Source of the DNA: Acanthosoma haemorrhoidale
Lineage: Eukaryota; Arthropoda; Insecta; Hemiptera; Acanthosomatidae
Assembly (NCBI GenBank): GCA_930367205.1
Contig: OV884009.1
Coordinates: 89,673,189-89,737,188, forward strand
Length of the DNA stretch: 64,000 nt
Direction: 5' to 3'
The position numbers and the translations under genes were made by a program. The notes beneath the pieces are model-generated. The model did not search any database. It saw only the letters and a program-made list of their open reading frames with translations, and had not been told where the DNA came from. Positions 22,185 through 32,909 of this stretch are shown here, one piece after another (the stretch's first letter is position 1; the number at the start of each line of letters is the position of its first letter).

Positions 22185-24150
22185 TAACTTTTTTTGACAT
22201 TTCCTTTTTTTCCATAATTCTCGTTGTATTATTTTAACCAAAGCTAATCAGAACATTGCAATCATATTGTCAAATATACCTTTAAATTCAAAGTCAAGAA
22301 TGATTATTAACAATTTCTGAACTTAAATAAATTTGTTTATTTGGTTTAAACATATAGTCCACATAATGATAAAATGGAAGCGTGTTTATAAGGCCCTTAG
22401 AAAAGTATTTTCTTTATCAGTTTAACACGAGGCGACGAATCTTTATGTGACCATCGCCATTCAAAATAAGTGGCGCACGTGTATTATTTTTTCACTGATT
22501 AAGCTTAAACATTTCGTTGAGTTGGGCCACTAGGGTCAGAACGCCTTTTTCCTAAATTGCATTGTTATTATAATCATTCCTTTAATTACAAAATTATTAT
22601 GCTATATTATTTTAAAATAAATATATTACAAAAAATACCACGCCAAAATATACCAGAAATTAAACACCCTAGATACGCTGCTGTGCTATGTATTTAATGC
22701 TGCGCTGTCCCCTTAAGTATTTACTTGCCATTGAAGGGGCACAAGGTGAACAATGGCTTGCCACCTTAAAAGATGGTGCGGAGTGTTAAATATGATTTTT
22801 ACGGTTATCAAGCGAAAATCGGTGGGTGGGGTGGCGCGGGACTGCCGCTGGGACGGACGCAAGTGGTGCGTTAACGCCTGTAGTGGGTGCAGGCTCCCCG
22901 CGGCAGTTCCCACACCGCTAGGCTACTTCTGCCTCACTGCTCCTTCCTTACACCTACATAACGGTCATCTCTTCAATGGTACTCAATACCTTTCATAGCT
23001 TTGTGCTACCAAGTACATACTCACTTGTTAGCACATAGTCAACCTGGCTCATGTCAGAAACAAATCAGATTTATAAATCTCTGTACAGATGGATGGCGTT
23101 TAGACCATCAGGTCCTTGTACGAGATAGACCAGAGATGGGTAACGTCTTGGGTCACAGATGTCATAAACTCGCCATGCGAAATATCAAATAAGTATTAAG
23201 TTCATGTTGCGTTCACCATTTCAATGACAGTCGTTATTAATTTTTATGTTTCTCGTTTAAAAAACAAAACTCAAATTAATCAATAATCAGGATCTTTAAT
23301 TTGATACGCTTCTCACTATATTGCTACGTTAGGCAAACTACAGGTTTTTCTTTGAATATACGGATACTTCCTCGCGCATCGATACACTAATCTATCTGAT
23401 ATTCAGCTGTATCCAAATAGATGAAATTCTAAGGCAATATTTAATGGACGTATATTTTCTAAGCATACATATATCCATTTATATATTTGCCTAACATACC
23501 CATAACCACCACGCTGTTATGCTCTAGTTGAATAATCAGAATATTTAAATCTTAGGGATGCCATCTAACTTTTCAACTACTGACAGATTTGATTAGTCTA
23601 TCAAATCCTGAGTGTATTGGATTAGCGTGAAGTTGTACAAAATTATACCTTATTCAAATATTCAAGGCACTTACTATTGGTCCCAATTGAATCTAAACCT
23701 AAAGTAATTTACCTTAATAAATTAACGTGCTGATCAAAATGGGAAGGATTCATTTATATAAATTAGAAATTTGTAAACTATATTTTATTACTAATGTTTT
23801 ACTGACAGAAGATGTACTTTGATTGAATTTAAATGATAGAAATTTTACAGAGATCTTACTAGCTTAGCTACAAAACGTAACTCTCACTGAAATACATATT
23901 CAAGACCAAGATGTTACCGTTGTTAGTTCATTCACTTTATGTTTATTTATCTTTAAGAATTGCAAATAGTTGTATTAGTGTAATGACATACCCGGTTAAA
24001 CAGAACTAATGCTGGTCCGGTGATTGTAAATAATTAGTATTAGTGTCTCCTACCTCCGCTACTACATATTCCTTTGTAATAATGTTTTTGTGTGTATAAT
24101 TTAATATATAGTAAATTTTAAATTGTTTTCTCCATTATTTTATTTTGTGT
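22185..24150. other. No gene recognised; GC-rich patch at 22740-22925
   Basis: AT-rich except for a CpG-containing patch at about 22830-22925 (GGTGGGGTGGCGCGGGACTG, CCCCGCGGCAG). Frames of 60-80 codons cross the patch on both strands, but none carries a motif I recognise. The patch could be part of an unidentified element. Confidence 0.45.
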
Positions 24151-24157
24151 AACAGAA

Positions 24158-24632
24158 CTTCTTTATTGTGATAAAATTACAATATCCCTTATTGGCCAAT
24201 AATTAATTGTGATAAATGTTCTCATTCATACCATATTTACTCTTTTCATTCACTCACTCATTCATACAGTATTTATAAACAGCCCAGAGACCTCCCAAAT
24301 CCACATGGTTATCACCTCCCTCGCATGCGAAAGAGGAAGCGGAGTCTTGGGGAGCCCCCCACTCTCCTCCGCCAGCCGCGTCACTGGATACGAGCCAGTG
24401 GAGGCTGACCAGGAGCGCGAGAGCCACAGACGCTCAGGACTTGATTGGAGAAACTGGCTATTCCTAGGACTCCCACGGTCACGTATTTATAGCAAGTCAG
24501 GAGGCCACTGCCAGTTTAGTCTCCTCGGAGGATTATAAGGATGAGTGGCGTAGTGTAATGACTGTGCTAGGTGATTAGGGTGGTTTCGATGGTATTTCAT
24601 GAACTTGAAAGGGATGAGTTCAAGAACGTACC
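24158..24632 (-). mobile_element. Family A retrotransposon, 5'-truncated copy
   Basis: Leftward copy with the complete 3' UTR and a short piece of the RT C-terminus, cut off near 24630 after the LELIPF-encoding block. A short extra piece of the same 3' terminus (about 24655-24690, TTTCTTTATTGTCATAAAAT) lies just beyond. Confidence 0.85.
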
Positions 24633-24654
24633 ATTATTTTATTATTATAATATT

Positions 24655-24692
24655 TCTTTATTGTCATAAAATTACAATTTTTCTTATTGCTC
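24655..24692 (-). repeat. Short extra piece of family A 3' terminus
   Basis: TTTCTTTATTGTCATAAAAT then TACAATTTTTCTTATTG resembles the extreme 3' end of family A in the same orientation as the copy at 24158-24632, placed at that copy's truncated 5' side. Confidence 0.5.
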
Positions 24693-24694
24693 AA

Positions 24695-25615
24695 TTATTT
24701 TATTAATGTTGTATTTATGGGTTGTTGGGGTTACTATTAGTCAGTTTTGTACCATTCGCATATGGAGGTATATATATGTATTGGATATTTTAATGTTGTT
24801 GGATGGGTTTCGATGACCAACACCCGGTGAATTTAGGTTGACTAGTTGAGTTCAGTATCTTCCCTCGATACCATTGGTGGGATTTGGCACCCGTACATAT
24901 TTTAGTTTATTGTGTTAATTCGATTACCCTAGTGCACTTTCAAATACTAATTTTTTATTTAAGTTGAAGGAATTCAACGGCGTTTTGAGGGCGTCTCCAA
25001 CACGCGATCTGTAGTTACAATAACTGAAATGGACTAATAGCATAATCTTGATGCTATTTACTTTTATTAGTTAAATATGTTAAAGTATTCTTCAGGAGTC
25101 TAGGAAGTTGAGTACAGGTATTGTTTATTTTGAATTGGCAAGGACTTTAAATAGAAAGGAGACGGCACATGATCTCTGTCGTCCTCACAGACATTCGACA
25201 AAATCATACTTGACTTTAAGCTCAGATCCATAGCATCCACAGGCAGGATGGTTTTCATTAGTCACTTAGTAGCTATGGGTCAGTCTGGTAGGGATAATCC
25301 TTAAACGAGCCAACACAACTTCCTGTCTTCTGTTTGATCTGTAGAATACATGCCAAGCTCCAAACCGAGGTTTAATCCCTCTGACTTTATTACCGGTAAG
25401 CCCTACTCGTTTTGACAGGAAGTCCATATTACCAATTACAAAGTATGGGGAGCATTTCGCCTGAGGACCATTTCGAATCGTTCACTTTCGGAAACAGCCC
25501 CTATTGACACAAACGTCAACTTCATTATTTCCTATTCTGCAAAGTCCCGGTAGCCAACAGAATGCTACATTTAATCCTGACTGGAATAAATTTCTTGTGA
25601 TTTTCAGGATTGAAG
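24695..25615. other. No gene recognised
   Basis: AT-rich sequence, no supported feature. Confidence 0.5.
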
Positions 25616-25618
25616 AAA

Positions 25619-25882
25619 CTATTTGGTGTATAAATTAATTATTTTTTTATTCCTTGGAGTGCAGATAAAGTCAGTACAAATACTGACAATATTACAATCT
25701 TTAAATGTTCTAAACCTTGCAAGAGTAAGGGCTTTGTTTATGACAAACAACTCCGCCATGCTTTTAGGTGCAGCGAACAACTGCGAGCTTGTGTAGAGAA
25801 AACATTTGCGGCCGATCCAATGACATTCAGTTGCACTGACCCTTGCAGTCGATTCGATCCAGGAACTCTTTCTGAAAAACAA
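25619..25882 (-). pseudogene. Possible RNase H-like fragment of a retroelement
   Basis: An 87-codon frame contains MAELFVINKALTLARFR followed by VSICTDF. This resembles the (S)AEL.AI..AL.........I.TDS region of RNase H domains in I/LOA/R1-type non-LTR elements. The upstream catalytic segment is not recognisable and the frame ends in low-complexity sequence. This is a weak match by eye. Confidence 0.3.
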
Positions 25883-25884
25883 TT

Positions 25885-27825
25885 GAGGTGCTTGCTTTTT
25901 TTTTTTAAATATATTTTTAGTTTATGTTTATTTTAGCCATATTTAATAACCAGGATTCGGTAGAAAATAATGTGGTAGTAATTAAATATTGCGTTGGTTT
26001 ATTTAGTTTTGAAAGGTATGAGCCTATTATATCAGGAAAAGGTCTGCGTTTTGAAGTGGGTCGTGTTCAAGGGGTCATATGTTTAATAGCTTGAGATGTT
26101 TAATCAGTGACATTGATAAAATACGATGAGCACTATGGCAACCTAATATAATTAAGCACCATTGTTGTTTTATTAATACAGTGTTAACTTTTTTGAATGG
26201 TAAATTATGAATTAGCCAATCACAAAAAAAAAACATTTTAATATACACTATTTTGAAGTATGCGAAAGTTGATTCTGTATAAAAAGTGTGCATGATATCC
26301 TTCTTAAACTTTATTTTGAGTAGTTTGTTACTACGTTTCGGGCAGACATCAGCCTTCCTCAGGCAACAACTACACAACCAGAAAAAAAAAAAAATCTTAG
26401 TAAACTAACACGAAGTGACCATTATGCTAATACAATTTTTTTTCTTAAAAAGAATCACTCATTGGAAAGCATGTACTTATTACATGGATGTTTTCTTGTT
26501 CAAAATAAAAAAAAAACGAGAAATAAATTAAAACAGTCATTAAAATATTTCATGGGCAGGAAATTATCATGTTGATTAAAATGATTCTTGTTACTTGTTC
26601 TGTACTTTATTGGGAATCAGTTAGGGAGGTTATTACGGGCTATCGGTGCAAAGGTCAGTTTAATACAGAGAGTATCTCAGGGCTGGCATAATCAAATTAT
26701 CAAAATGTTTCACGTTCATTAAATTCCTGATTGTATTGCATATTTCAGTTACATCCCACTGTTATTAATGATTTTTAATCAAGGAAAAATATACTGGCAG
26801 GATAAAGTAACTGCAGTCATACAATGAAACAAAGTGCTAAGAAAAGTAAGTAGACACGTTTTTTTCTGATGATACTGTAGGAAAAAAGCAATATATTACT
26901 GAAGTTGATAAATAACGGGTTTATAGCACATCAAAAAGCTGTGAAAAATGGAAAAATGTAGATTTTCTGCAACATCTTGCGGGTCACTACCGATAAAATA
27001 CGATTATGTAATTTTAGACTAACCAGATATAACTTCCAATTTATCTTTGTACAACGGTTAAAATTCCAAACATTTTATTTGTAAAAAAAGCATACCAGTG
27101 TCGGTTGAAGAGGAAATTCAAAATCCAATAATTTTTACAGAGAAAAGTTTTCGAGTGAAAATTGCCTTTTAATTCCTGAAATGAGGTTTATAGAAAATCC
27201 AAAGGAACTTTAGGTATCTAATAACTCGACGCGCCCGACAATTATTTTTTTAAATATCACAATAAGGATATCACAATAAGGAATATCACAGTAAGGGGGT
27301 AATAGAAAAAATTGAAATTTCTGCAAACAATTTAAAATAAACAAAGACGGTTTAGAAAATGGCGACGACGTTATTAAATTGGAGCAAATTAAATTTTAGT
27401 GAGTTAAATAGGAAAAACTCATAGAAAAGGAAGAGAAAAAATCAGAATAAATTAAATGAATAACAAGAGTGAGATAATTGAATTGAATCATCGCAGGATG
27501 ATCTGGAAAAAAAAAGAAACAAGGTTACGAATTGAATTTCTTGTAGCAAATAAACGGGAAAATAAAATTCTCAAGTGACTACGTAAATGTTTCAATGGAA
27601 TAATTCAACGGTTAAAGGAAATGATTGAGGCTGACAAATGATAAGAGGTCGCTCTCAGTTAGAGTTAAGGAGTGAATAATCCGCCATTTTAATATCCCCT
27701 TGTTACAAAATTAGTGAATTACAATCGAATATAGTGATTCTACTTCCATTATACGGTCTCTTTATGCATACTTTAGTTGTCTAAATTTTGAAATTGAACA
27801 ATTTCAGGTACTACACAAAGGTACA
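25885..27825. other. No gene recognised
   Basis: AT-rich. On the minus strand, 26330-26370 reads CTGAGGAAGGCTGATGTCTG then CCCGAAACG, a motif of a kind often seen in retroelement UTRs, but no family can be named. Short direct copies of ATATCACAATAAGG lie at 27255-27295. Confidence 0.45.
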
Positions 27826-27827
27826 GA

Positions 27828-28080
27828 GGTGATGGGGCTCACCTTATGAATCATAAAAACATAAAACTAACTTACATCTAACAAATAAAATCTTAATCTA
27901 ATTTTACTCGACAGTCTGTTGCCATCGATATGGGAAGGGTGGTGGGGTCATATCGTTAAACACGGTTTTTAACGGGTTTTTGTTAAGTGCTGCAAAGAGT
28001 CAAAAAACTTGATGTGCCTCCCTCCGGTGGATGAATCATCCACCGACGGCACACCAAGCAACAGGTGCAGGTCGGCGTTC
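27828..28080 (-). mobile_element. Family B retroelement fragment lacking its extreme 3' tail
   Basis: Leftward copy containing the degenerate coding block seen at 8180-8300 (reverse complement GCTTGGTGTGCCGTCGGTGG), the ACAGACTGTCG block, and AAGGTGAGCCCCATCACC at its left edge. The terminal GCTACAGGAAATAC segment of other copies is missing. Confidence 0.7.
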
Positions 28081-28852
28081 TTTGACCTCTAGAGAAAGGT
28101 ATGAGGTACTCATTACATAAGACCCGTGCCACAGATAAATAAGCCCGAGGAGCAAGGGAAAATTTCGAGAAGCAGTTGTTCCATAAAATCTTACGTTTGA
28201 AAATAAACTTTCAGTTTCATCGGTTCAAACCTATTTTAATTAATTTTTTTTTTTATCGGAATCAACTCTATCCACACTCAAGTTCACCCAAGACAATGAA
28301 AAATGTATTGTTTGAAGTGAAACTTTGCTTCACAAACAAGGTGGAGTTTTTCGTCGGGCACTAGATTCAAAAGAACATGAATAACGGGTTTTCCCCCCTA
28401 TGAAAACCTTTCTTTTAGTTAATATTGGAATTGTGTTTTAAAAATTGTCTTTATTATTGCTTTCTTGTTTGTAACTAGCTTAGATACTTTCAAAACATGG
28501 GTACTGATCTGTTTTTTTATTGTTACAAGTTAACCAATCTGTAAGAGGTACATGGACTTGTGGCCCAGGGCCATTCTGTGAAATATTTGTTTAATTTTGT
28601 AGGAAATGAGCGAGAAGAAACAATATAAAAGAATAGTGGAGTGTTTAAATAGTTCTGATTGCGAGTCAAGTGAAGATAACAGTATAAAAAAAAATTTCCA
28701 TTCTTAAAATGTTTAATGAATAGAATGATTTCCGACTCGGAAAGTGAGTGTAGTGATTTAGTCGTATAATTAAAATTAAAAGTAGGAAAAGAAGCTCGGA
28801 AGCCACGGAGAGAGGAATGAGAATCCACCTGGTAATATTTATTGAGATACTA

Positions 28853-29068
28853 TACTCTTTATTGGGCTATAATTACAATCTGCCTTTTATAAGGCAATCA
28901 GTAATTGCGATAAACGCTCTCATTCATATCATATTTACAATTCATCATTCACTCACTCATTCATACAATATTTACAGACAGCCCAGAGACCTCCCAAATC
29001 CACATGCGAAGAGAAAGCGGAGTCTTGGGAAGTCCCCCACGCTCCTCCGTCAGCCGCGTCACCGGATA
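28853..29068 (-). mobile_element. Family A retrotransposon, 3' UTR fragment
   Basis: Leftward copy containing only the 3' UTR, from ACTCTTTATTGGGCTATAAT at the 3' terminus to the CCGCGTCACCGGATAA block. About 17 bp is missing inside relative to other copies (after CCAAATCCACATG). Confidence 0.85.
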
Positions 29069-29134
29069 ATATTGTTAATATTTATTTGTTAATATAATAT
29101 TAAAGGCGAAAGATTTATTCGCTTTGAAAGGAGA

Positions 29135-29282
29135 AAAAGGCAGATTGTAATAAAAGGCAGATTGTAATAAAAAGGCAGATTGTAATTTAAAAAAAAAAGA
29201 ACATCAAGCGTATCCAATCCTTTCAATCAAAAGTCCTGAGAACAATAGTAAATGCCCCTTATTATGTCAGCAACAATATAAT
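29135..29282 (+). mobile_element. Composite family A fragment with triplicated 3' terminus
   Basis: Three tandem copies of AAAAGGCAGATTGTAAT, the extreme 3' end of family A, are followed by an A-run and then about 85 bp of RT coding sequence (AACATCAAGCGTATCCAATC through ATGTCAGCAACAA). In the normal element the coding segment lies about 500 bp upstream of that terminus, so the order is scrambled here. Confidence 0.75.
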
Positions 29283-29284
29283 AT

Positions 29285-30170
29285 TATAAAACTGGTAATA
29301 TTGTTACCGCAAAAAAATTCCTATTACTTTTATATATTATTCTATTTGTGATTTTTCTTGTACATGTAAAAATAATTGTGGTAATAAAATAACATTTATA
29401 AGTCGAAAATCAATGTTTAATAAATACTTTTTGGAGGATTGGATACTTTAAAAGGCAAAATGTCTTTATCATTGTGGGCTAATTCAGAGAAATGAAATAA
29501 AACAAAGAAGACTAAGAAAAGTTCTACGACGTGGTGCTAATAAATATATTTTAAAAGCAGATAACGGAGTGTCTGTGTAAAATGTTTTTCTGAATACTCT
29601 GTGTTTCCGATGGGCGACTAAGCAGTGCCATTAAGAAAATGTCTGATGGAAAATAACCAGGAAAAGATCTGACGAATTGCTGGATGTCCGTCAACGAAGA
29701 TTTCAGAAAATTGGATAGCCCATGTTTGCCATAAAATCATTTCCATCATACCAGACTACATAATGAAAATGAAGGTATCTCTCTGAATTACTAAATTTTA
29801 GAAAAATTTATATTATGTACGCAGAAAAATGTGTATGATATTTTATTTGGAATAAAATATTTGAAATTTGCTAGCGTAAATCATTTTTTTTTTTTATGAG
29901 AGCTTACCTAGGTTAATATTGAGAGGGTGTAAGTGTTTTTAGCACACCGAAACTAGTTAATAAAACATTATAGAAACATACATAACTGATTTTATTAAAC
30001 ATTAAAACTTTATTAGCTGGAATTGAGCCATATTCTATTTTACCTCACTTAACAAGAAAATTTACAAAACATTACTTTCCTCAAAATTACGAAACTTGAT
30101 ATTCCACTACAACTATCGGCAGCTTTTTATCATGGTTAAGAATGAAAGTTGCGTAATGGATTTAAGATAA
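29285..30170. other. No gene recognised
   Basis: AT-rich, no supported feature. Confidence 0.5.
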
Positions 30171-30171
30171 C

Positions 30172-32412
30172 CTGACCTAACAACCGATCACCCAGTTGGA
30201 AGAGCACATGCAGATATCACTGTGATTCCCCATAACTATATTTCCCATCACTTAGTTCTTTAGGTAGTCGATGATTTCCTTCAGTCCACTGCAGTGTCAA
30301 TCAGCACCTTCACTTCCCCACTCACCCTAGAATCGGTGTATTGCCATCCTAATAAATCCATTTCCGATTCCCAATTCATCTCCTTTCTAGACTCTATCGG
30401 ACATCGTTTCCTTATGGGTGGGGATTTTAACGCAGAGCACTTAAGCATTGGGGCTCAAGATCCACAAATACACGAGGACGTGGTTTGGAGTACACTCACG
30501 CGGAAACATTGCTCCACTATCTCTCCTGACACAGCCACCTATTGGCCATCTGAACCGAAATCCTGATCTTGACTTTTTCTTACAATAGTTTAGGAACATT
30601 TAACTATTCCCTTACCCGTCTCGGTTACCTCTTCTGCAATCATAGCAATTTTATTAAGACTAATTCACAAACTGCATCCTCCTTCAATTATTAGGGGCCA
30701 CTTCTACCAGCTTCTTACAGATCCTCTAGACTTAAAAGACTGAAAACATCCCAAGGTCTAGACGATACAGTGCATTCTTTCACTACTCTGATACAGAGGT
30801 CGACTTGGGAGGCATTGTCATCCCGCCAACATTCAAAAATTCGCAATGAACATCTTTTACCTCGGCATCTCAAAGACCTAATCCAATCCAAACGCTACTC
30901 GAGAACAGTGTGGCAAAGATCCCGATATCCTGTTGCTTGTCGTTTGTACAATGATTACTGCAGATTGGTAAAGCGGCAATCGATATCCTCTCAATCGAAT
31001 TCCTTTAATTCCCACCTTGCCTATCTGTCTACCGGAGATAAGTCCTTATAATTGTTGTTGTTATATACTTATTCACTCTGTATCTTTCTCGCACTTTCAT
31101 ACCTCACCGTATACATCAAAACCATACTCATGGCACAATTGTTGAAGATTTCTTCACTTTACCTATCCCTCTCTCACTTCCACCAAAAGCCGTTAACCCT
31201 TCTGAGGTCAAATACCTTCTGAAAAACTTACCTTGCCGAAAATCTCCCGGATATGATCTTCTTACTCCAAAAACATTGCCCTAAAGCCATAATATTCCTA
31301 ACCTATAATTATAAATGTATTATCCGAACGACTCATTTTCCTCTCCTTTGGAAACATCCTATTATTGTCCTATTCACTAAAACCCGGAAAACACCCGATG
31401 ACAGTCCTGTCATCCCACTCAAACCCTGATACAGCATCCTATAACCTTCAAAAACACCTTGATGAGATCGAGTATCGGTGCAACAAATGGCAGATCAAAG
31501 TTGAAATGAAGCAAAATGTGCCCACATTACCTTTACCCTTTGCCACAAGTCCTGTCCACTACTTTTTTTACAATTCCACCCCTCTTCTCTTCCTGTATAT
31601 GAGACAGTACCGGTAGTTAGGCTTCCATCTCGACAAAAGGCTGACATGGAACCCACCAACAAACCTAATAAACAGACGCTTTGGACACCCGTACAGACTA
31701 CTTCTTCGAAGCACATCCCTTCTCTCAATAGAAAATAAATTACTTATCAACAAAGTTATACTTAAGCCAATTCGGACATACAGAATAGAGCTGTAGGGGA
31801 CAGCAAAAAAATCGCGAACATCAAGCGTATCCAATGCTTTCAATCAAAAGTCCTGAAAACAATAGTTAATGCCCCTTATTACATCAGCAACAAAACCCTT
31901 CATAACAATCTTAATTTACCCACCCTGCTTTCTTGAACTCATCCTTCTAAGTTCATGAAATTCCATTCAAACCTATCCAACCACCCTAATCCCCTAGCAC
32001 AGACATTACACTGTGCCATACGTCCCTGTAATCCTCCTGGGAGACTAAAGCGGCAGTGGCCTCGTGACCTGCTATAAAAACGTGACAGTGGGAATCCGGG
32101 CAATGGCCGGTTTCTCCAATCACGTCCTCAGCATCAGTGGCTCTCGCGCTCTTGGTCTGCCTCCACTGGTTCGTATACAGCGACGCGGCTGGCGGAGGAG
32201 CGTGGGGGACTTTCCAAGACTCAGCTTCCTCTTTCGCATGGGAGGGAGGTGACAACCATATGGATTTTGAAGGTCTCTGGGCTGTTTGTTAATACTGTAT
32301 GAATGAGCGACTGAATGGGGAATTGTAAATATCGTATAAAAGAGAACATTTATCACAATTATTTATTGCCCAATAAGGCAGATTGTAATTTTATCACAAT
32401 AAAGATTTTTCA
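30172..32412 (+). mobile_element. Family A retrotransposon, second long copy with internal deletions
   Basis: Starts in the endonuclease at nearly the same codon as the 17.8 kb copy (ACCGATCACCCAGTTGG) and ends with GGCAGATTGTAATTTTATCA then CAATAAAG. Endonuclease and thumb-like regions are present in broken frames. About 0.5 kb is missing near 31398, joining the stretch just before the SYRPIS block to the stretch just after the FADD motif, so the catalytic palm is gone. Another piece near 31050-31080 is replaced by an unrelated AT-rich insert. The copy ends tail-to-tail with the 3' end of the host XRN2 gene. Confidence 0.9.
30294..32080 (+). pseudogene. Family A EN-RT pseudogene lacking the RT palm
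   Basis: Recognisable blocks are LESVYCHPNKSISDSQFISF and MGGDFNAEH (endonuclease), LKDLIQSKRYSRTVWQRSRY (linker), then the C-terminal KLIYK/TYG region in shifted frames to about 32078. The RT active-site block is deleted. It keeps CGA (Arg) near 31326, where the 17.8 kb copy has TGA. Confidence 0.85.
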
Positions 32413-32584
32413 TTAGATAACTTTAAATAAGGAAATTTATAAAACATTCACTTTTTCAAAATAAACGAAAGATGATTTACACCATTATCCTTCTCACCGG
32501 CTCATGTAATATATTATAAGCATAAATACACTTAACTAAACACATTAAATGCAAGGAAAATGCTAAACCAGGAAGAAGACAAGA

Positions 32585-32836
32585 TAAAAATTAAAGAAAA
32601 TATTTATTTGTTTTATTTTACACAACAATGTCTAGGATAAAATAAGAAAATATCAAACAAAAGTAAATGAACACAATAAATGAGTTTTATACATACAGGC
32701 ATATGTATATTATTAACATTAAAAAAATTCAGAAACTTTATCTTACGTACACTAACAATATACAGTTGCCAGTTGGCAAGGTACACAAATACACATATAT
32801 ATACACAAATATATATAATGAAAATTTTCTTTGCTA
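32585..32836 (-). other. XRN2: XRN2 3' UTR with polyadenylation signals
   Basis: After the stop codon at 32839-32837 the minus strand runs through AT-rich sequence to two AATAAA hexamers at 32617-32612 and 32608-32603. These are the only AATAAA hexamers I see on this strand between the stop and 32585. Cleavage would be expected within about 30 bases beyond, giving a 3' UTR of roughly 230-260 nt. The exact end is inferred. Confidence 0.65.
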
Positions 32837-32909
32837 TTATTTGGAAAACGGTTGCCTATGTTGAGGATTCCTTGGGCGTTGATCAAAAGGTACATTAGGA
32901 TTTCGAGAT
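32837..32909 (-). CDS. XRN2: XRN2 terminal exon (23 codons plus stop)
   Basis: An acceptor with a long pyrimidine run (T13 then CAG) precedes 32909. The first base completes Arg (AG+A) from the preceding exon. The frame continues [20 protein letters not shown] then FSK and TAA at 32839-32837. The Arg/Pro/Asn/Gln composition continues the C-terminal tail, and polyadenylation signals follow within 240 nt. This exon was found from splice site, phase and composition, because the tail is not conserved in sequence. Confidence 0.82.

Noticed and set aside
22753..22998. 81-codon frame in the GC-rich patch
   Set aside because: No motif; the patch is open on both strands because of base composition.
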